Notes: generated from the letters alone by a model not told the origin. Shown: positions 1 through 11,140, counted from the first letter of the stretch. The stretch: 49,548 nucleotides of DNA from Chara braunii (GCA_003427395.1 BFEA01000391.1:919740-969287), one strand, 5' to 3'. Translations and numbers: made by a program.

Positions 1-20
1 ACACACACACACACACACAT
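1..20. repeat. (AC)n microsatellite at the window edge
   Basis: The first bases are an uninterrupted AC dinucleotide run cut by the window edge, so its true length is unknown. Confidence 0.95.
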
Positions 21-625
21 TAAAGTCGACCACTATTCTCAGGGATGTCGCTAACTTCGGGCGATGTGGTGAGTTGTTATCCGTCAGTCAAATGAATCCT
101 CGGCAGACTGTCGGGGTTCAACCTCCATCATGAGTCGGTGAAAGTCCGACGAAACAGTCTGGCACGGTCTTGTTTTTTTTTAGTGTATAGCTCGGCTACC
201 AGCCGGGCCGACCGGGTCACCCTATTTTCCCGGGCGACCGGTCGTGCAAGGACCAGGGAAGGACTTGCAAAAAACAAAAAAGAAAAAAATCGATAAAATC
301 CGAAAAAAACTATATCATGCTGAAAATTAAACTGAACAAAAATCGATAAAATCCGGGAAAAAAACTATATCATGCACAAAATTAAACTGAACAACGTTTG
401 CCTCAAGGTCACATCGAAATTTTGTACAAAATTTAAAACAAAAATTTAAATTAAAAAATATTATTAATTTTTATTTTTTTATTATTTTTTTGGCCCGACC
501 GAGCAAGTGGTCCCGGGCCACTCGGGTAGCCTAGGTGTAAAGCGAATATGACAACACAGAAACACTCTCTCACTCATGCAGGGCAAATGCCTGTTTCTTT
601 TTTTGTTTTTTGTTTTTTGTTTTTT
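21..625. other. Non-coding AT-rich stretch without a gene
   Basis: I see no credible coding region here. The stretch mixes AT-rich DNA with two short GC-rich patches (about 185-250 and 490-535) rich in CCGGG and GACCG words. It contains one two-copy tandem repeat (listed separately) and ends in T/G-rich low-complexity DNA leading into a GATT repeat. Confidence 0.6.
288..395. repeat. Two-copy tandem repeat, unit about 54 bp
   Basis: Two adjacent units (288-340 and 341-395) share AATCGATAAAATCCG, then ACTATATCATGC, then AAAATTAAACTGAAC. They differ by a 2-base insertion and a few substitutions. Confidence 0.85.
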
Positions 626-647
626 GATTGATTGGTTGATTGATTAA
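626..647. repeat. GATT microsatellite, left flank of the LTR element
   Basis: GATT/GGTT units end directly at the first base of the left LTR. The same simple repeat resumes directly after the right LTR (9598-9660), so the retrotransposon appears to have inserted into a pre-existing GATT tract. Confidence 0.8.
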
Positions 648-1681
648 TGCGAGGATCAGGGTCCTTGGTAGGCCTATGGGGCCCTGTTTCCAGTCTTACC
701 CGCCCTAAGTGAAGGCGGAGGTGCCCGCCCTAAGTGAAGGCGGGCCTGGCTTTTTGCAAGAGGCCCTCGACTGTCAATTTCATATTTGGGGTCCAGGCAG
801 TTGCGACGCGCCAGTTGGTTGAAAGAAACACAGGCCGAGCAACAAAGACATTTCCACGGCCTACCAGGCCTTTTTAAAGAATGCAGGCCCTGGGCGTGAT
901 TCGCAGCCTCATACGGAGACAGTTGGGCGCCCAACCGAACGAGGCCCAACAACCCAGTAGCTGCTGCATCCAGGCAGCCTCCTGGGGCCTTCCAGAAGCT
1001 TCTGGGCCCAGGTCAGGGCAGCCAGGCTGCGTGAGCAGGCCAACTCTTTCCATAAAGGAAAGAGCTCGGCCCTGGCTGCCTCATTCAGGCACTCGCATGT
1101 TGGGCAGCAGCGCTGCTGGAGCTCATGCTCGTAGGTTGCTGCTAGCGCTGAGAGGCGAGGTGCAGCACGTGCGGTCGTGCAGAGGAGGAGGGCGCTATTG
1201 AGGGCAGCGCCATAGCCCAGCCAACATAGCTGGTGGGCTTGGACTACAGTGAAGCGCAGGGGTGGTCTTCGGGTCAAAGAGAGGACAGGTGTGGTGTAGT
1301 CAGGTGATAGGTGAAGGATGATGATGATGATGATGATGATGTGAGGCCACGTACATTGTATTGGCGATGGTCTGCATGGGCGACATCTTCAAGTGCTTAG
1401 GGCAGCCACTGATGTCAACAGTTGCATTGTCTTTTTGTAGTCTGTAGTAGCTGTGTAGGAGTAGGCTGGGCGCTGAGCACCAAGTGTGAGTGTGAAGGAA
1501 CTTGACTCTTGTGTTGGGAGGAGAGAGTATGCTCTCCATGAACATTGGTTTTCAGTGCTACAAACCTCCATTGGTGTATTATTGGTGCATTGCTGCTCTC
1601 TGGACAGAGTGTGACTATTTGGCTTTCAATGTGATGGTGTGATCTGGAATTGTCATCTCGCTGTTGCTTATTTTCCTTGCA
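648..1681 (+). repeat. Left long terminal repeat (5' LTR)
   Basis: This 1034-bp direct repeat begins TGCGAGG and ends CCTTGCA, giving the usual TG...CA ends within an imperfect 7-bp terminal inverted repeat. It matches the right LTR along its whole length. Differences include about 14 extra bases near 1215 and a longer (ATG)n run (about 1317-1341) than in the right copy. In such elements the LTR carries promoter and polyadenylation signals; I could not identify a convincing TATA box. Confidence 0.93.
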
Positions 1682-1684
1682 ATT

Positions 1685-1696
1685 TGGTATTGGAGC
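1685..1696 (+). promoter_or_regulatory. Primer binding site (tRNA-iMet type)
   Basis: TGGTATTGGAGC starts 3 bases after the left LTR. It differs at two positions from TGGTATCAGAGC, the usual binding site for the 3' end of initiator Met tRNA in plant LTR retrotransposons. Position and similarity together make the call. It would prime minus-strand DNA synthesis. Confidence 0.85.
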
Positions 1697-2964
1697 TGGT
1701 TCATATTGCATTTCATTGGTTCTTCACAATAGTTATTGGTGCTTCGCATGAGGTGTGGGGCAGTGATAAGGCATTGGCATTGAACATTGGGCGGCCCTGG
1801 GTAGTGTGGGCGCGCCAGGGAGCAAGGTGGTGACATACGGGGTGTATGTTGGATGATGAGAACTCGCTGATGTGGCATATTAAGCCGAAGTGGAACCGCA
1901 TTCTGCTGTTGGTTGTGCTGAGGCAAAGACCGGTCATCATAATTGCACATCAGGTTACCGGTGAAAAATCTGTGGTTGGGGGCAGCATTAATGAGGTACG
2001 TTGCTCTCTTTCTTATCTACCCTCTTCATCTCTTCTTACCATGAGGAAGTGAGTTTTGTCTTGAGGGTCCTCTCAGTGTGAGGTGTCGCGAGCGCTCAAC
2101 CTTGAGAGTCGACATTCTTCCTGGGCAGCAAGTTGGTGGGAGACGGGCAAAGCCTCTGGAGGGCCCTGGACGAAGCACTCGGGTCACGCTCACCATGCCA
2201 ACCCGCTGAGACTAGTACACGCATGCTTGGGCTGCAAGTCCTTGGTTCTGCTGCTTATGCAATAGAGGTCGTGTCGGGCATGCCAGCCTTTTATGAGATG
2301 CTTACCAGACCGTCTATAAACATTTCTGGTTGGGGACTCAGATTGAATCTGGTTGTGATCGTCATCCTGACTGCGACGTTAAATAATTCCTGAGGAGATG
2401 GGGGCTCTCCTAAAATTCCTCTTGATCAGCCAGATCAACCGGGTGTAAGGCTCGTTCCGTACGAGGGTAATAAAGAGTGGATTGGCTGGCTTGTTCGACA
2501 ATGACTTGGGGCACAGGGGTGGGCCGGATTGCACACCTTCAGACACGCTGCTCAACCAGATGCTCAGGAACGTTGACACAAAGTGACCAATCAAGAAGGA
2601 TACAGGGGGAGGGGGGATTCCGATAACTGTTCACAGTGGCAATCAACTATCAATCTGCCATTCAGTATACATCTCCAACATGAGATGTTATTTTTATTTT
2701 GATTATCTAGTTGTTACCGACTTGACTAACAACTGAAAGACAACTACAGATAGATTAGATCTTTGCTGTAGTGCAATCTGTTCCAGGGTAATATAAAAAT
2801 AGAATTAATATATATCATGTAGGACCTGACATTAGTTGTTAATATATCACCTAACTGTTTCTGTTACAACTGAGCGAAATTAGTTGTTATTCATAATCGG
2901 TTGTGTGTCAGTCTAAGGTAGGATTCAGTGTGGATTCTAGTTCAGATCACACACACTGTAGCTC
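1697..2964 (+). other. Untranslated leader of the LTR element
   Basis: About 1.27 kb lies between the primer binding site and the first plausible gag ATG. I see only short open stretches and no recognisable domain. The 3' half (about 2690-2900) is AT-rich. It is best read as the element's long 5' leader. Confidence 0.6.
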
Positions 2965-4817
2965 ATGAGTGATGCAAGCACTAGTGAGGAGTTGCTAGTG
3001 GACGACCGTAGGACAACTCGCGGAACTGCTCGTAGTCGACCCTTGACATTCTTTGAGTTAGGTCCAGGAGACGAGAGAAGATTGCGGAGAGAGGCTAGAG
3101 AGAGAGCAGCAGCAAGGAGAGCGAGGGCACCTTAGGATAGTGCCAGGACTAGAATTTCAGCTCGTACCGGTGCAACCATGGCTACCTCATCCATGTTGCA
3201 AGCCTCTACACAGTCCAATTCGTCGGGAGTCAGTCAGAGTGGTTGTCAGGTTTGCACTAATCATATTGATAGCTTGTGAGTCAACCAACAAATTCAACAA
3301 GCAGAAGAACTTCAGGATGAGCTACAGTGGCAGTTGGACGAGGCAACAGAGAGGAGAAGAAAAACCATACTTAGGAAGGCTAGACTAGGGAGTAGAATGC
3401 AGGAGCTGGCAGACTGGAGGCACTAGATGAGGCAGCTTTAGACCCTGCTGGTCGTGTGCTGCGTAATGCGTTACTTTCGGTAGCTGAAGCGCAGAACGTC
3501 CAACAGGAATTGCTGGCCGATTTGGTGGCAGGCCAGAAACAAATCTTGGCTGAACTTCGGGCTTCTCGCATGGTAGTGAGGCAGCCACAGTTTGCTGTAT
3601 TTTCCCCTGTAGGTGCGGGTCCTTCATCGTTGCCGCAACACACAGGGCAAACTTTCTCTCCTATGTTTGGCATGCCCCCTCCAGGTGGTTTAACAGCAAC
3701 TAGTGGTCCGGTTCAAAGAGTCTCGGTCGTACCATCTACGATAGTGGTAACTACAGTCCCACTGTCAAGCCAGGCCCATGTTAGTGTGCAACAGCCTGTT
3801 TCAGTGGCAATGCAGCCGCTGCAGCAAGCCCCTGGGCCCCTGCAGCCTATGCAGTGGATGCCCAAGATACCTCTGATGAGTCCCAAGCCTTTCTCTGGAG
3901 ATAGAAAGAAGGAGGAGGACTTGGACACCTGGGTGAGGACTGTGCCTACTTATGTGAGGCACAAGCTCACAAGGCCCGAGCAAAAAGTTGTTGTGGCTGC
4001 CTCTTTTCTAGAAGGGTCAGCAGCTCGCTGGTTAAATGGTCTAGTGCAGCAACAGGGCTATGGTCAGGATTTCGATGCCTGGGCACAGGCTTAGACATTG
4101 GAGCAGTTCGGACGGTCGGTCTACAACAGGTGGCATGACCCGCAAGGGGCTCAAAAGGCCACCGATGCTATCAACAACCTTTGTTCCCACAGGTTCAAGG
4201 ATGTTAGAGACCTTACAGACACCGTAGAACGCCTTCTCATGGTACCTGGTGTGCGTTTTGACCAACAGGTTCTCCTGACGGATTACCTAATGTGCCTACC
4301 TGCAGAGGTAAGGACCAAGCTGGTTGACGAGGCCTATGTCGAGCAGCACACCTTCGCTTCTTTTAGTAAGAAAGCTCTGGACATAGAGGCAAAGCTGGGG
4401 TCTGCCCATAAGGTATCTCATGATGGTAGGAAGAGACTACCCCAGGACTGAAAGAAGAAAGGTCAGTTAATGTTCGTTGACCATGATGGTCAAACGACAG
4501 AGATTGACGAATTCCCAGACCTTGGGGAGTTGACAGAGCAGGATAGGGCGAGCGAGACTTCGGATGGGGGAGTCGTGGCGCCGATCAAGGAAAAGGCTAG
4601 GGGGACCGAAAAGAAGAAGGTAGGACGGTCCACGGGTCAGGGAGACCAAGGGACACCCGCATGGGTAAAGCTTGGTTTGGATTACGAGGTGTGGAGGGAC
4701 CGAGTTGCCAGGGCCACATGCATGAATTGTGGCAATTATGGCCACACGTCCAGGACTTGCCGCGGCAAGAAGGTCACCACGAAGGTAGCCTCACCAACAC
4801 TGGTGGGCTTATCTTAA
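2965..4817 (+). pseudogene. gag: gag of the Ty3/Gypsy element, broken
   Basis: Gag would form the particle shell and bind element RNA. The likely start is the ATG at 2965, opening MSDASTSEELL with an Arg-rich charged stretch after it. The frame is cut by TAG at 3133 and TGA at 3277, shifts near 3410-3425, then continues through a coiled-coil-like segment and a Gag capsid-type region (about 3880-4450, with FLEGSAARWLNGL and FGRSVYNRW). TAG at 4092 and TGA at 4449 interrupt it again. A C-x2-C-x4-H-x4-C zinc knuckle (CMNCGNYGHTSRTC, codons 4719-4760) marks nucleocapsid. TAA at 4815 ends the open stretch and protease follows in another frame. Family and domains are clear; the original full length is uncertain. 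Confidence 0.88.
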
Positions 4818-4873
4818 AATCCTAGGAGTGTTTCTACGAGCAGCTCACAGGGAAACACCTCGGGCCAGTAGGA

Positions 4874-5669
4874 GTGTTAGCCGCTCTTACTCGCGCTGAA
4901 GTGGTAATGTTGCCTTCCCCACTTCAGGCGTTGGCCAAGGCTAGTGACCCACGCATCGCCCCGCAGACACATTCAGACCCACTGACGCTCTGTTCGAAAG
5001 ATGTGTCTGAGGCCCTAGAAGAATTAGAGACTGAGTGGTCAAGGAAGGACCCCAGGGACTATTGGGCGATGATCAGTAGAGGTCCAAAGGGTGAACATTT
5101 CGTGGTAGAAGTAGATGTAGGTGGCCGCAAGGTTGGCGCCTTCACAGACATAGGCTCTACACGAAATTTCATCAGTCGTGCTTGTGTAGATAGACTGCGC
5201 TTAGGGGACCAAGTGCAGAGGCTTAGCAGAACTGTAGCTTCTACGCCAACCAACAAGCACCAAATGTTGGTAAAAGACTATATCAAGGATGTAGTCTGCA
5301 CCTTCTCCTATGGAGTCCTATGGAGGAGGGGAAGTGAGTCATAAAATCTCCTTCCTGGTTAGCGACGAACTGCCATTTGACATGCTCCTAGGTATGTACT
5401 GCCTCGAGGTCGCGCAACCGCAGTTTGATTGGGATAGAAAGGTATTGATCCACAAGTTGCCCAACGGTAGATCTGTTAGATTGCAAAAGTTCAAAGCTAG
5501 CAGTCTAATAGAAAACTACGGGTGCATGTGTGCATCATCCTTCTATAACTACTATAAGCAGAATTGCGAGGAAGGCATGTATCTAGTTTTTGTCTCTGAG
5601 AAAGGGGAGGCCGTTAAATCACCCCCAGAGATAGAAAAAGTCGTCGCTCAATATTCAGACCTTTTTTAG
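4874..5669 (+). pseudogene. Retropepsin-like aspartic protease region of pol, frameshifted
   Basis: This region should cut the Gag-Pol polyprotein. GAFTDIGSTRNFIS matches the retropepsin active-site neighbourhood, with the catalytic Asp codon at 5147-5149. The active site reads DIGS where the family expects D-S/T-G-A/S, so a key residue has changed. The first part (to about 5325) is in a different frame from gag; beside a small local duplication (CTATGGAGTC) the frame shifts back, and SDELPFDMLLGM (the hydrophobic-hydrophobic-Gly flap or C-terminal strand) follows in the frame used by RT. TAG at 5667 closes the segment, where related elements read straight on into RT. Confidence 0.82.
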
Positions 5670-5681
5670 GAGCCCACAGGC

Positions 5682-6398
5682 GTGGTAGAAAGGGAAGTTG
5701 TCCATGCGATAGAGGTTGTCCCAGGTAGCAAGGTACCTAGAGGACGAATCTATAGGATGTCTCCTGCGGAGTTAGATGAGCTTCGCCGTCAGCTCAAGGA
5801 GCTCACAGAGAAGGGATGGATACGGCCTAGTACCTTCCCTTACGGTACGCCAGTCTTATTTGTCCCAAAGAAGGGAGGTTCATTAAGGATGTGCATTGAC
5901 TATAGGGGCCTCAATGCCATCACCGTTAAGAACGCGGAGCCCCTACCCCGCATTGACGACCTCTTGGATAGAGTGCAGGGATGCCGGTACTTCACAAAGA
6001 TAGACTTGAAGTCCGGATACCATCAAATTGCCGTTAGACCTGAGGATCAACACAAAACCGCATTTCAGACCAGGTACGGTCTGTACGAGTTTGTGGTGAT
6101 GCCGTTTGGCCTATGCAATGTGCCTGGTACGTTCCAGCACACGATGAACAAGATTTTTCATGACTACTTGGACAAGTTTATCGTCGTGTACCTCGACGAT
6201 ATTCTCATCTTTAGTAGGACTGTAGAGGAGCACGCCGAGCACTTGAAAACAGTGCTAGGTCTCCTAAGACAGCACCAATACAAAGTGAACTTGGATAAAT
6301 GTCAGTTTGGTCACACCAAGATCCTGTACTTGGGTCATGAAATTTCAGCAGATGGATTAAGGCCGGAAGATGCGAAGGTGGCCAGCATACGTGACTGA
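5682..6398 (+). pseudogene. pol: Reverse transcriptase domain of pol
   Basis: This is the RNA- and DNA-dependent DNA polymerase that copies element RNA. Within a 238-residue open stretch I can read the standard blocks in order: an N-terminal MSPAELDELRRQL, then FVPKKGGSLRMCIDYRGLN, then FTKIDLKSGYHQI (first catalytic Asp), then MPFGLCNVPGTFQ (usually N-A-P-x-T-F), then YLDDILIFS with the Asp pair at codons 6195-6200, and YLGHEIS. The domain looks nearly full length and keeps its catalytic Asp residues. It ends at TGA (6396-6398), in front of PRPQT, where Ty3/Gypsy RTs normally have Trp (WP.P). That makes this a likely TGG-to-TGA change and not a natural end. Confidence 0.93.
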
Positions 6399-7292
6399 CC
6401 CAGACCTCAGACTGTTACTGAGGTCAGATCGTTTTTGGGGATGACGGGCTATTATCGCCCGTTTGTGAAAAACTATAGTACTATAGCTTCCCCATTAACA
6501 GATCTAACTTGACTTGACACCCCTTGGGAGTGGACTGAAGAGTGTGAGGCAAGATTCAAGAAATTGAAGTATGCACTGACATACTATGAAGTTCTCAAAC
6601 TTCCTGATCCTGACAAGCCGTTTATTGTGACCACAGACGCCAACCAATATGGCATAGGCGCGGTCCTTGCGCAACAGGAAGGGCCCAAGTTGAGACCGAT
6701 CGAGTATATGAGCAAGAAAATGCCATCTCAAAAGTTAGCTAAGTCCACTTATGAGAGGGAGCTCTACGCTCTGTACAGAGCGCTAGTTCATTGGAGACAC
6801 TACCTCCTAGGAAGATTCTTCTATGTGAGGTCAGACCATGAGACTTTGCGCTGGATTAAGACACAGTCGGTGTTGTCGGACGCACTCAAGAGATGGATTC
6901 AAGTGATAGACATGTATGACTATCAAATTGATCCTATCAAGGGTATGTATAACAAAGTGGTTGATGCACAATCACAAAGGGCAGATTATCTGGGCGCGCT
7001 TGTTACTGAGTTTGGCGTATCTGACGAACTCACTCGATCGCTGGTGGAAGCCTATCAGGGAGACCCAGTCATGTCAAAAATCATCCGTAGATTCCAAGCA
7101 AAGGACAAGAAGACTTTGGATGAATTTACGATGATAAATGGCTTGTTGTTCCTTGAGAAGGCAGGGAATAAAAGATTGTGTGTTCCGTCTAGTGAGTCTT
7201 TGCATAGTTTATTTTTAGGAGAATGTCATGATGCAAGTGGTCAGTTTGGCTATAGGAAGACATCAACGAACTTAGTGCAGAGATTTTGGTGA
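6399..7292 (+). pseudogene. RT connection, RNase H and integrase zinc-finger region of pol
   Basis: The same frame continues after the RT stop with [15 protein letters not shown] and DTPWEWTEECE (RT tail), interrupted by TGA at 6510. The RNase H domain, which removes the RNA strand of the hybrid, follows: TTDANQYGIGAVL has its first catalytic Asp at codon 6636, YERELYALYRAL supplies the Glu, and VRSDHETLRW the next Asp. The N-terminal zinc-binding region of integrase starts near 7200 (His residues in LHSLFLGECHDA) and is completed in the next segment by CKFCQ. TGA at 7290 follows FW where related elements have another Trp. Confidence 0.9.
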
Positions 7293-8066
7293 CCTTCTAT
7301 GTTGGAAGATGCAAAACGTTATGTTGAAACCTGCAAGTTTTGTCAAAGAGACAAACCAAGGACTCAGGCTCCGCTTGGGTTGATTAAACCCTTGCCGATC
7401 CCTGAAGGACCCGGCCAGAGTGTGTCCATGGACTTCATGGATACCATTGTGACCAGCAGGTCAGGAAAGAGACACATCTTTGTCATAGTGGACCGTTTTA
7501 CCAAGTACGCCAGATTGATCGCTATGCCTGAAACTGCTAAAACTGACTTCGTCATCAAACTTTCCATGGATAACTGGGTAAGAGACTTCGGTCTACCTAC
7601 GTCTATCGTTAGTGATAGGGATGTCAGATTCACGAGCAAACTGTGGCAGTCTACTGCTGAACAAATGGGCACAAAACTCCAAATGACTTCAGGAAATCAT
7701 CCTGAGTCAAATGGGCAAGCAGAACAAATGAACAGAGTAGTACAGCAATTGCTTAGGCACTATATCAAGCCAAGTCAGGACGACTGGGACAAGAAACTAC
7801 CTCTCGTTGCCAGCCTATACAAGAATAATGTGCATAGTACTACCGGCATGAGTCCCAACCAACTTCATCTTGATTGGAAGCCCCGAACCGCCCTAAACTC
7901 TCTGCTACCAGAAAGAGAACCCACTGCAGCACCCGACAGCATAGAGTTTGCTGTCAAGTATGAACAGATGCTGCAGCAGGCCGTTGAACATATTACGAAG
8001 TCTCAAGAGGCAATGATTGCATCTGAGAATAAACATAGACAACCCTCTAACTTTCATGTAGGCTAG
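7293..8066 (+). pseudogene. Integrase catalytic core of pol
   Basis: Integrase joins the cDNA to the genome. CKFCQRDKPR completes the HHCC zinc finger. The catalytic triad is intact: Asp in VSMDFMD (codon 7431), Asp in IVSDRDVRF (codon 7614), Glu in NGQAEQMNR (codon 7722). The second Asp and the Glu are separated by exactly 35 residues, the classical D,D35E spacing. The frame is otherwise open until TAG at 8064, which breaks the FHVG-RVSIKD motif at the start of the C-terminal domain. Confidence 0.92.
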
Positions 8067-8540
8067 AGAGTCTCGATTAAGGATGCTGAGCTTGGTCAGC
8101 AGTTAGGCATATCCCGCAAGCTAATGCCACAGTTCTTTGGGCCCTGGGAGATCTTAGACGTTGTAGGAGATCAACCAGACGGTCCTTCATATGTAATTTG
8201 CATCCCACCTCACTTGCGTACCTACCCTGTTTTCCATGCCTCTAAGTTAGCACCCTATGCTGCTACTGAGCAGTTCCCTTCCAGAAGATCAATGCTGCCC
8301 CCAACCATGGATGGCGAAGTGGACATTGACCAGATCGTGGAGCATCGAATGATGCCTGTTCCTCGACCATCAGGCAGAGGGCGACCTCTTAAACCGAGAA
8401 TGCAGTATCGTATGAGCTTCAAACATCATCTGGATCCTAAAGAAGACCGGTGGTTCACACGAGAAGAACTCATTAGAACAACACCTCAAGTAATCGCAGG
8501 CTATGAAAGAGCACTCAAGGGGAAGATGCCTGCAAAATGA
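8067..8540 (+). pseudogene. Integrase C-terminus with chromodomain-like tail
   Basis: The same frame continues after TAG 8064. PQFFGPWEILDVVGD is the GPY/F-type module found at integrase C-termini. HLRTYPVFHASKLAPY is the usual following block (PVFHVSxLKP in relatives). From about 8310 the segment EVDIDQIVEHR, YRMSFKHHLDPKEDRW and FTREELI resembles a chromodomain (E-V-E-x-I-L, Y-L-V-K-W, W-E-P-x-E-N-L). Such tails can steer insertion to marked chromatin. The end at TGA 8538-8540 lies 27 bases before the polypurine tract and looks natural. Confidence 0.85.
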
Positions 8541-8566
8541 GAGACTTCTCAGAGGACTCACGAAGT

Positions 8567-8580
8567 AAAGGAGGAGGGAA
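8567..8580 (+). promoter_or_regulatory. Polypurine tract of the LTR element
   Basis: AAAGGAGGAGGGAA is an unbroken 14-base purine run abutting the right LTR. This is where plus-strand primers form in LTR elements. Confidence 0.9.
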
Positions 8581-9596
8581 TGCGAGGATCAGGGTCCTCG
8601 GTAGGCCTATGGGACCCTGTTTCCAGCCTTACCCGCCTTAAGTGAAGGCGGAGGTGCCCGCCCTAAGTGAAGGCGGGCCTGGCTTTTTGCAAGAGGCCCT
8701 CGACTGTCAATTTCATATTTGGGGTCCAGGCAAATGCGACGTGGCAGTTGGTTGAAAGAAACACAGGCCGAGCAACAAAGACATTTTCACGGCCTACCGG
8801 GCCTTTCCAAAGAATGCAGGCCCTAGGCATGATTCGCAGCCTCATACAGAGACAGTTGGGCGCCCAACTGAACGACGCCCAGCAGCCCAGTAGCTGCTCC
8901 ATCCCGGCAGCCCCCTAGGGCCTTCCGGAAGCTTGTGGGCCCAGGCCAGGGCAGCCAGGCTGCGTGAGCAGGCCAACTCTTTCCATAAAGGAAAGAGCTC
9001 GGCCCTAGCTGCCTCATTCAGGCACTCGCATGCTGCGCGGCAGCGCTGCTGGAGCTCAGGCTCGTAGGCTGCTGCTAGCGCTGAGAGGCGAGGTGTAGCA
9101 CGTGCGGTCGTGCAGAGGAGGAGGGCGTTGTTGAGGGCAGCGCCATAGCTGGTGGGCTTGGACTACAGTGAAGCACAGGGGTGGTCTTCGGGTCAAAGAG
9201 AAGACAGGTGTGGTGTAGTCAGGGGATAGGTGAAGGATGATGATGATGATGATGATGTGAGGGCACGTACCTTGTATTGGCGATGGTCTGCATGGGCGAC
9301 ATCTTCAAGTACTTCGGGTTGCCGCTGATGTCAACAGTTGCATTGTCTTTTTGTAGTCTGTAGTAGCTGTGTAGGAGTAGGCTGGGCGCTGAGCGCCAAG
9401 TGTGAGCGTGAAGGAACTGGACTCTTGTGTTGGGAGGAGAGAGTATGCTCTCCATGAACATTGGTTTTCAGTGCTACGAACCTCCATTGGTGTATTATTG
9501 GTGCAATGCTGCTCTCTGGACACAGTGTGACTATTTGGCTTCCAATATGATGGTGTGATCTGAAATTGTTATCTCGCTGTTGCTTATTTTCCTTGC

Positions 9597-9597
<1 letters not shown>
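8581..9597 (+). repeat. Right long terminal repeat (3' LTR)
   Basis: This 1017-bp repeat begins TGCGAGG directly after the polypurine tract and ends CCTTGCA, matching the left LTR end to end. It has a shorter (ATG)n run at about 9235-9257. A His-rich open frame on its minus strand is only a translation of that microsatellite. Confidence 0.93.
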
Positions 9598-9632
<35 letters not shown>

Positions 9633-9660
9633 GTTGGTTGGTTGATTGATTGATTGATTT
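9598..9660. repeat. (GATT)n/(GGTT)n microsatellite, right flank
   Basis: GATT units with an internal GGTT block follow the right LTR and match the simple repeat left of the element. Confidence 0.9.
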
Positions 9661-9714
9661 GTAGCCCCCGCCAGCAGGGAAACGTTTGAATGTTCGAATG
9701 TTGGCGGGGGCTAC
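9661..9714. repeat. Perfect 13-bp inverted repeat
   Basis: Arms GTAGCCCCCGCCA (9661-9673) and TGGCGGGGGCTAC (9702-9714) flank a 28-base spacer that itself holds TTTGAATGTTCGAATG. It could fold as a GC-rich hairpin. It lies at the boundary between the GATT tract and the palindrome-rich region. Confidence 0.85.
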
Positions 9715-9977
9715 CATTCACGCTTCGTTAGACTTTTCAAATGGCACCCCCCTCTCTTGATGATCGATCCTAGCCACCGATCTCTGCAGATCGACAATTA
9801 GAATCGATCGCCCCAAAAAAGGTCTTGGCGCGACTTACAACTTTTTTTTTTTGCGGGCGTGTGTTACCGACCTTGGGGGGGCGTTCTGGACCGATTCGGC
9901 CTCTCGAGACCCCCCCCAGGTGTTTTGCGTTGGGACCACCTGGTGGCCAACCGGGTACCCGGGTTTGGACACCGAGT
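9715..9977. other. Non-coding spacer
   Basis: I recognise no gene. The stretch has short homopolymers (T10 and C8 runs) and several TCGA and GATCGATC words. Confidence 0.5.
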
Positions 9978-10880
9978 GAAGTTCGGATGTCGGCGAACTT
10001 ATAGGGATTTCCCTTTACCGACAAAACTTTTTCTGTTGTCTTTGCGGCACCTGCAAGAGCAAATTCACAGTCGAGGATGAGTGCAAACACGAAGATCCCC
10101 GGCATCCCAACTTTACACAATTGCGAGAAAGGAAAATAAACTGATTTTTATAAACCCCAAATTCAGCAAAGTCCGCCGACATCTTAACTTCTTGTGCTCT
10201 CCTTCCGACACTACGCAGACCCCAATTATTGGGGTCTTCGTAGTACCGCAAGGAGAGCAGAAGAAGTTTGGATGTCGGCGAACTTCTCTACATTTGAAAT
10301 TTCTAAACATCAGTACATTGCCAATAATATCTGCAAGTCTGTTGCCACTCGAACTTCTTTTGTTGTCCTTTCTCGCGACATGTGAAGTTCGGCAGCAGAT
10401 TTGGCCATTACCTGAATTTTGGATGCTGAGAAACTCATTCGCTCCCCCCGTTTGGACAATACATAAAACTCAGATGCAGGCGAACTTGTGGTGTTCTTCA
10501 ATTCCACGGGGCACCAGGAAGATCCCACTCACAGCGGAGGACAAATGAAAACACGAAGTTAGCTGGCATCCGAACTTCAAATATTGGCGAGAAAGGACAA
10601 TTGCCGAAGTATGTTTGTCGGGAATATCGCCAAGTCCGCCGGCATCCGAACTTCCTCTGCTGTCCTATTTCACGATATGTGAAGTTCGACAACAGATTTC
10701 GACAATGTTTGAAAGTTCGATTCCGACGAGCTTGTTCGCTTCCCCCATTTGGACAATATGTGAAGTTCGAATGTCGGCGAACTTGTGTTGTTGTTCAAAT
10801 CCACTGTGCGCCAAGAAGACCAAAGTCACATCGGAGGATAGGTGAAAACGCGAAGTCCACTGACATTCAAACTTAGAATA
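9978..10880. repeat. Cluster of a 24-bp palindrome-like motif
   Basis: The motif GAAGTTCG-N8-CGAACTTC or close variants recurs roughly every 50-120 bp. The clearest copies are at 9978-10000, 10263-10286, 10555-10578, 10632-10655 and 10762-10785; weaker ones lie near 10168, 10467 and 10850. The N8 core is usually GATGTCGG or its complement, so copies have an orientation, and both orientations occur. Open frames here (for example 155 codons at 10081-10548) run through the repeats on both strands and look like chance frames. Confidence 0.75.
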
Positions 10881-10928
10881 TTTGCGGGGAAGAACAAATG
10901 CTTAAGTACTTTTGTCGGGATTCGTCAA

Positions 10929-11083
10929 GTGAGAGAGCGAGAGTGTGAGAGAGAGAGATAGAGAGAGAAGAAAAAAAAAATCCAAGTAAACAGGGACAGG
11001 CTGACAGCGTCAGGTTCGTTGATAAACAAGGTTCAATGTGGACTGATGGCTAGGACTGTCACGACTCGACTTCCACAGTGATG

Positions 11084-11140
<57 letters not shown>
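10929..11140. repeat. Two (GA)n microsatellites
   Basis: An imperfect GA run at about 10929-10970 and a pure GA run at 11086-11140 are separated by non-coding DNA. Confidence 0.9.

Larger units (their letters stand above)
648..9597 (+). mobile_element. Ty3/Gypsy chromovirus, structurally complete, coding-defective
   Basis: This is an LTR retrotransposon of about 8.95 kb with all landmarks in order: left LTR, primer binding site, leader, gag, protease, reverse transcriptase, RNase H, integrase, chromodomain-like C-terminus, polypurine tract and right LTR. Protease-RT-RNase H-integrase is the Ty3/Gypsy order, and the chromodomain-like tail places it with chromoviruses. Gag and pol carry at least ten in-frame stops and several frameshifts, so this copy cannot make working proteins itself. 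The LTRs remain very alike but differ at many positions and by small indels, so insertion is not very recent. No clean target-site duplication is visible (ATTAA before, TTGAT after), probably because the target was a simple repeat. Confidence 0.95.

Noticed and set aside
1300-1545. Poly-His protein on the minus strand of the LTR
   Set aside because: The His run is the (ATG)n microsatellite read in one frame.
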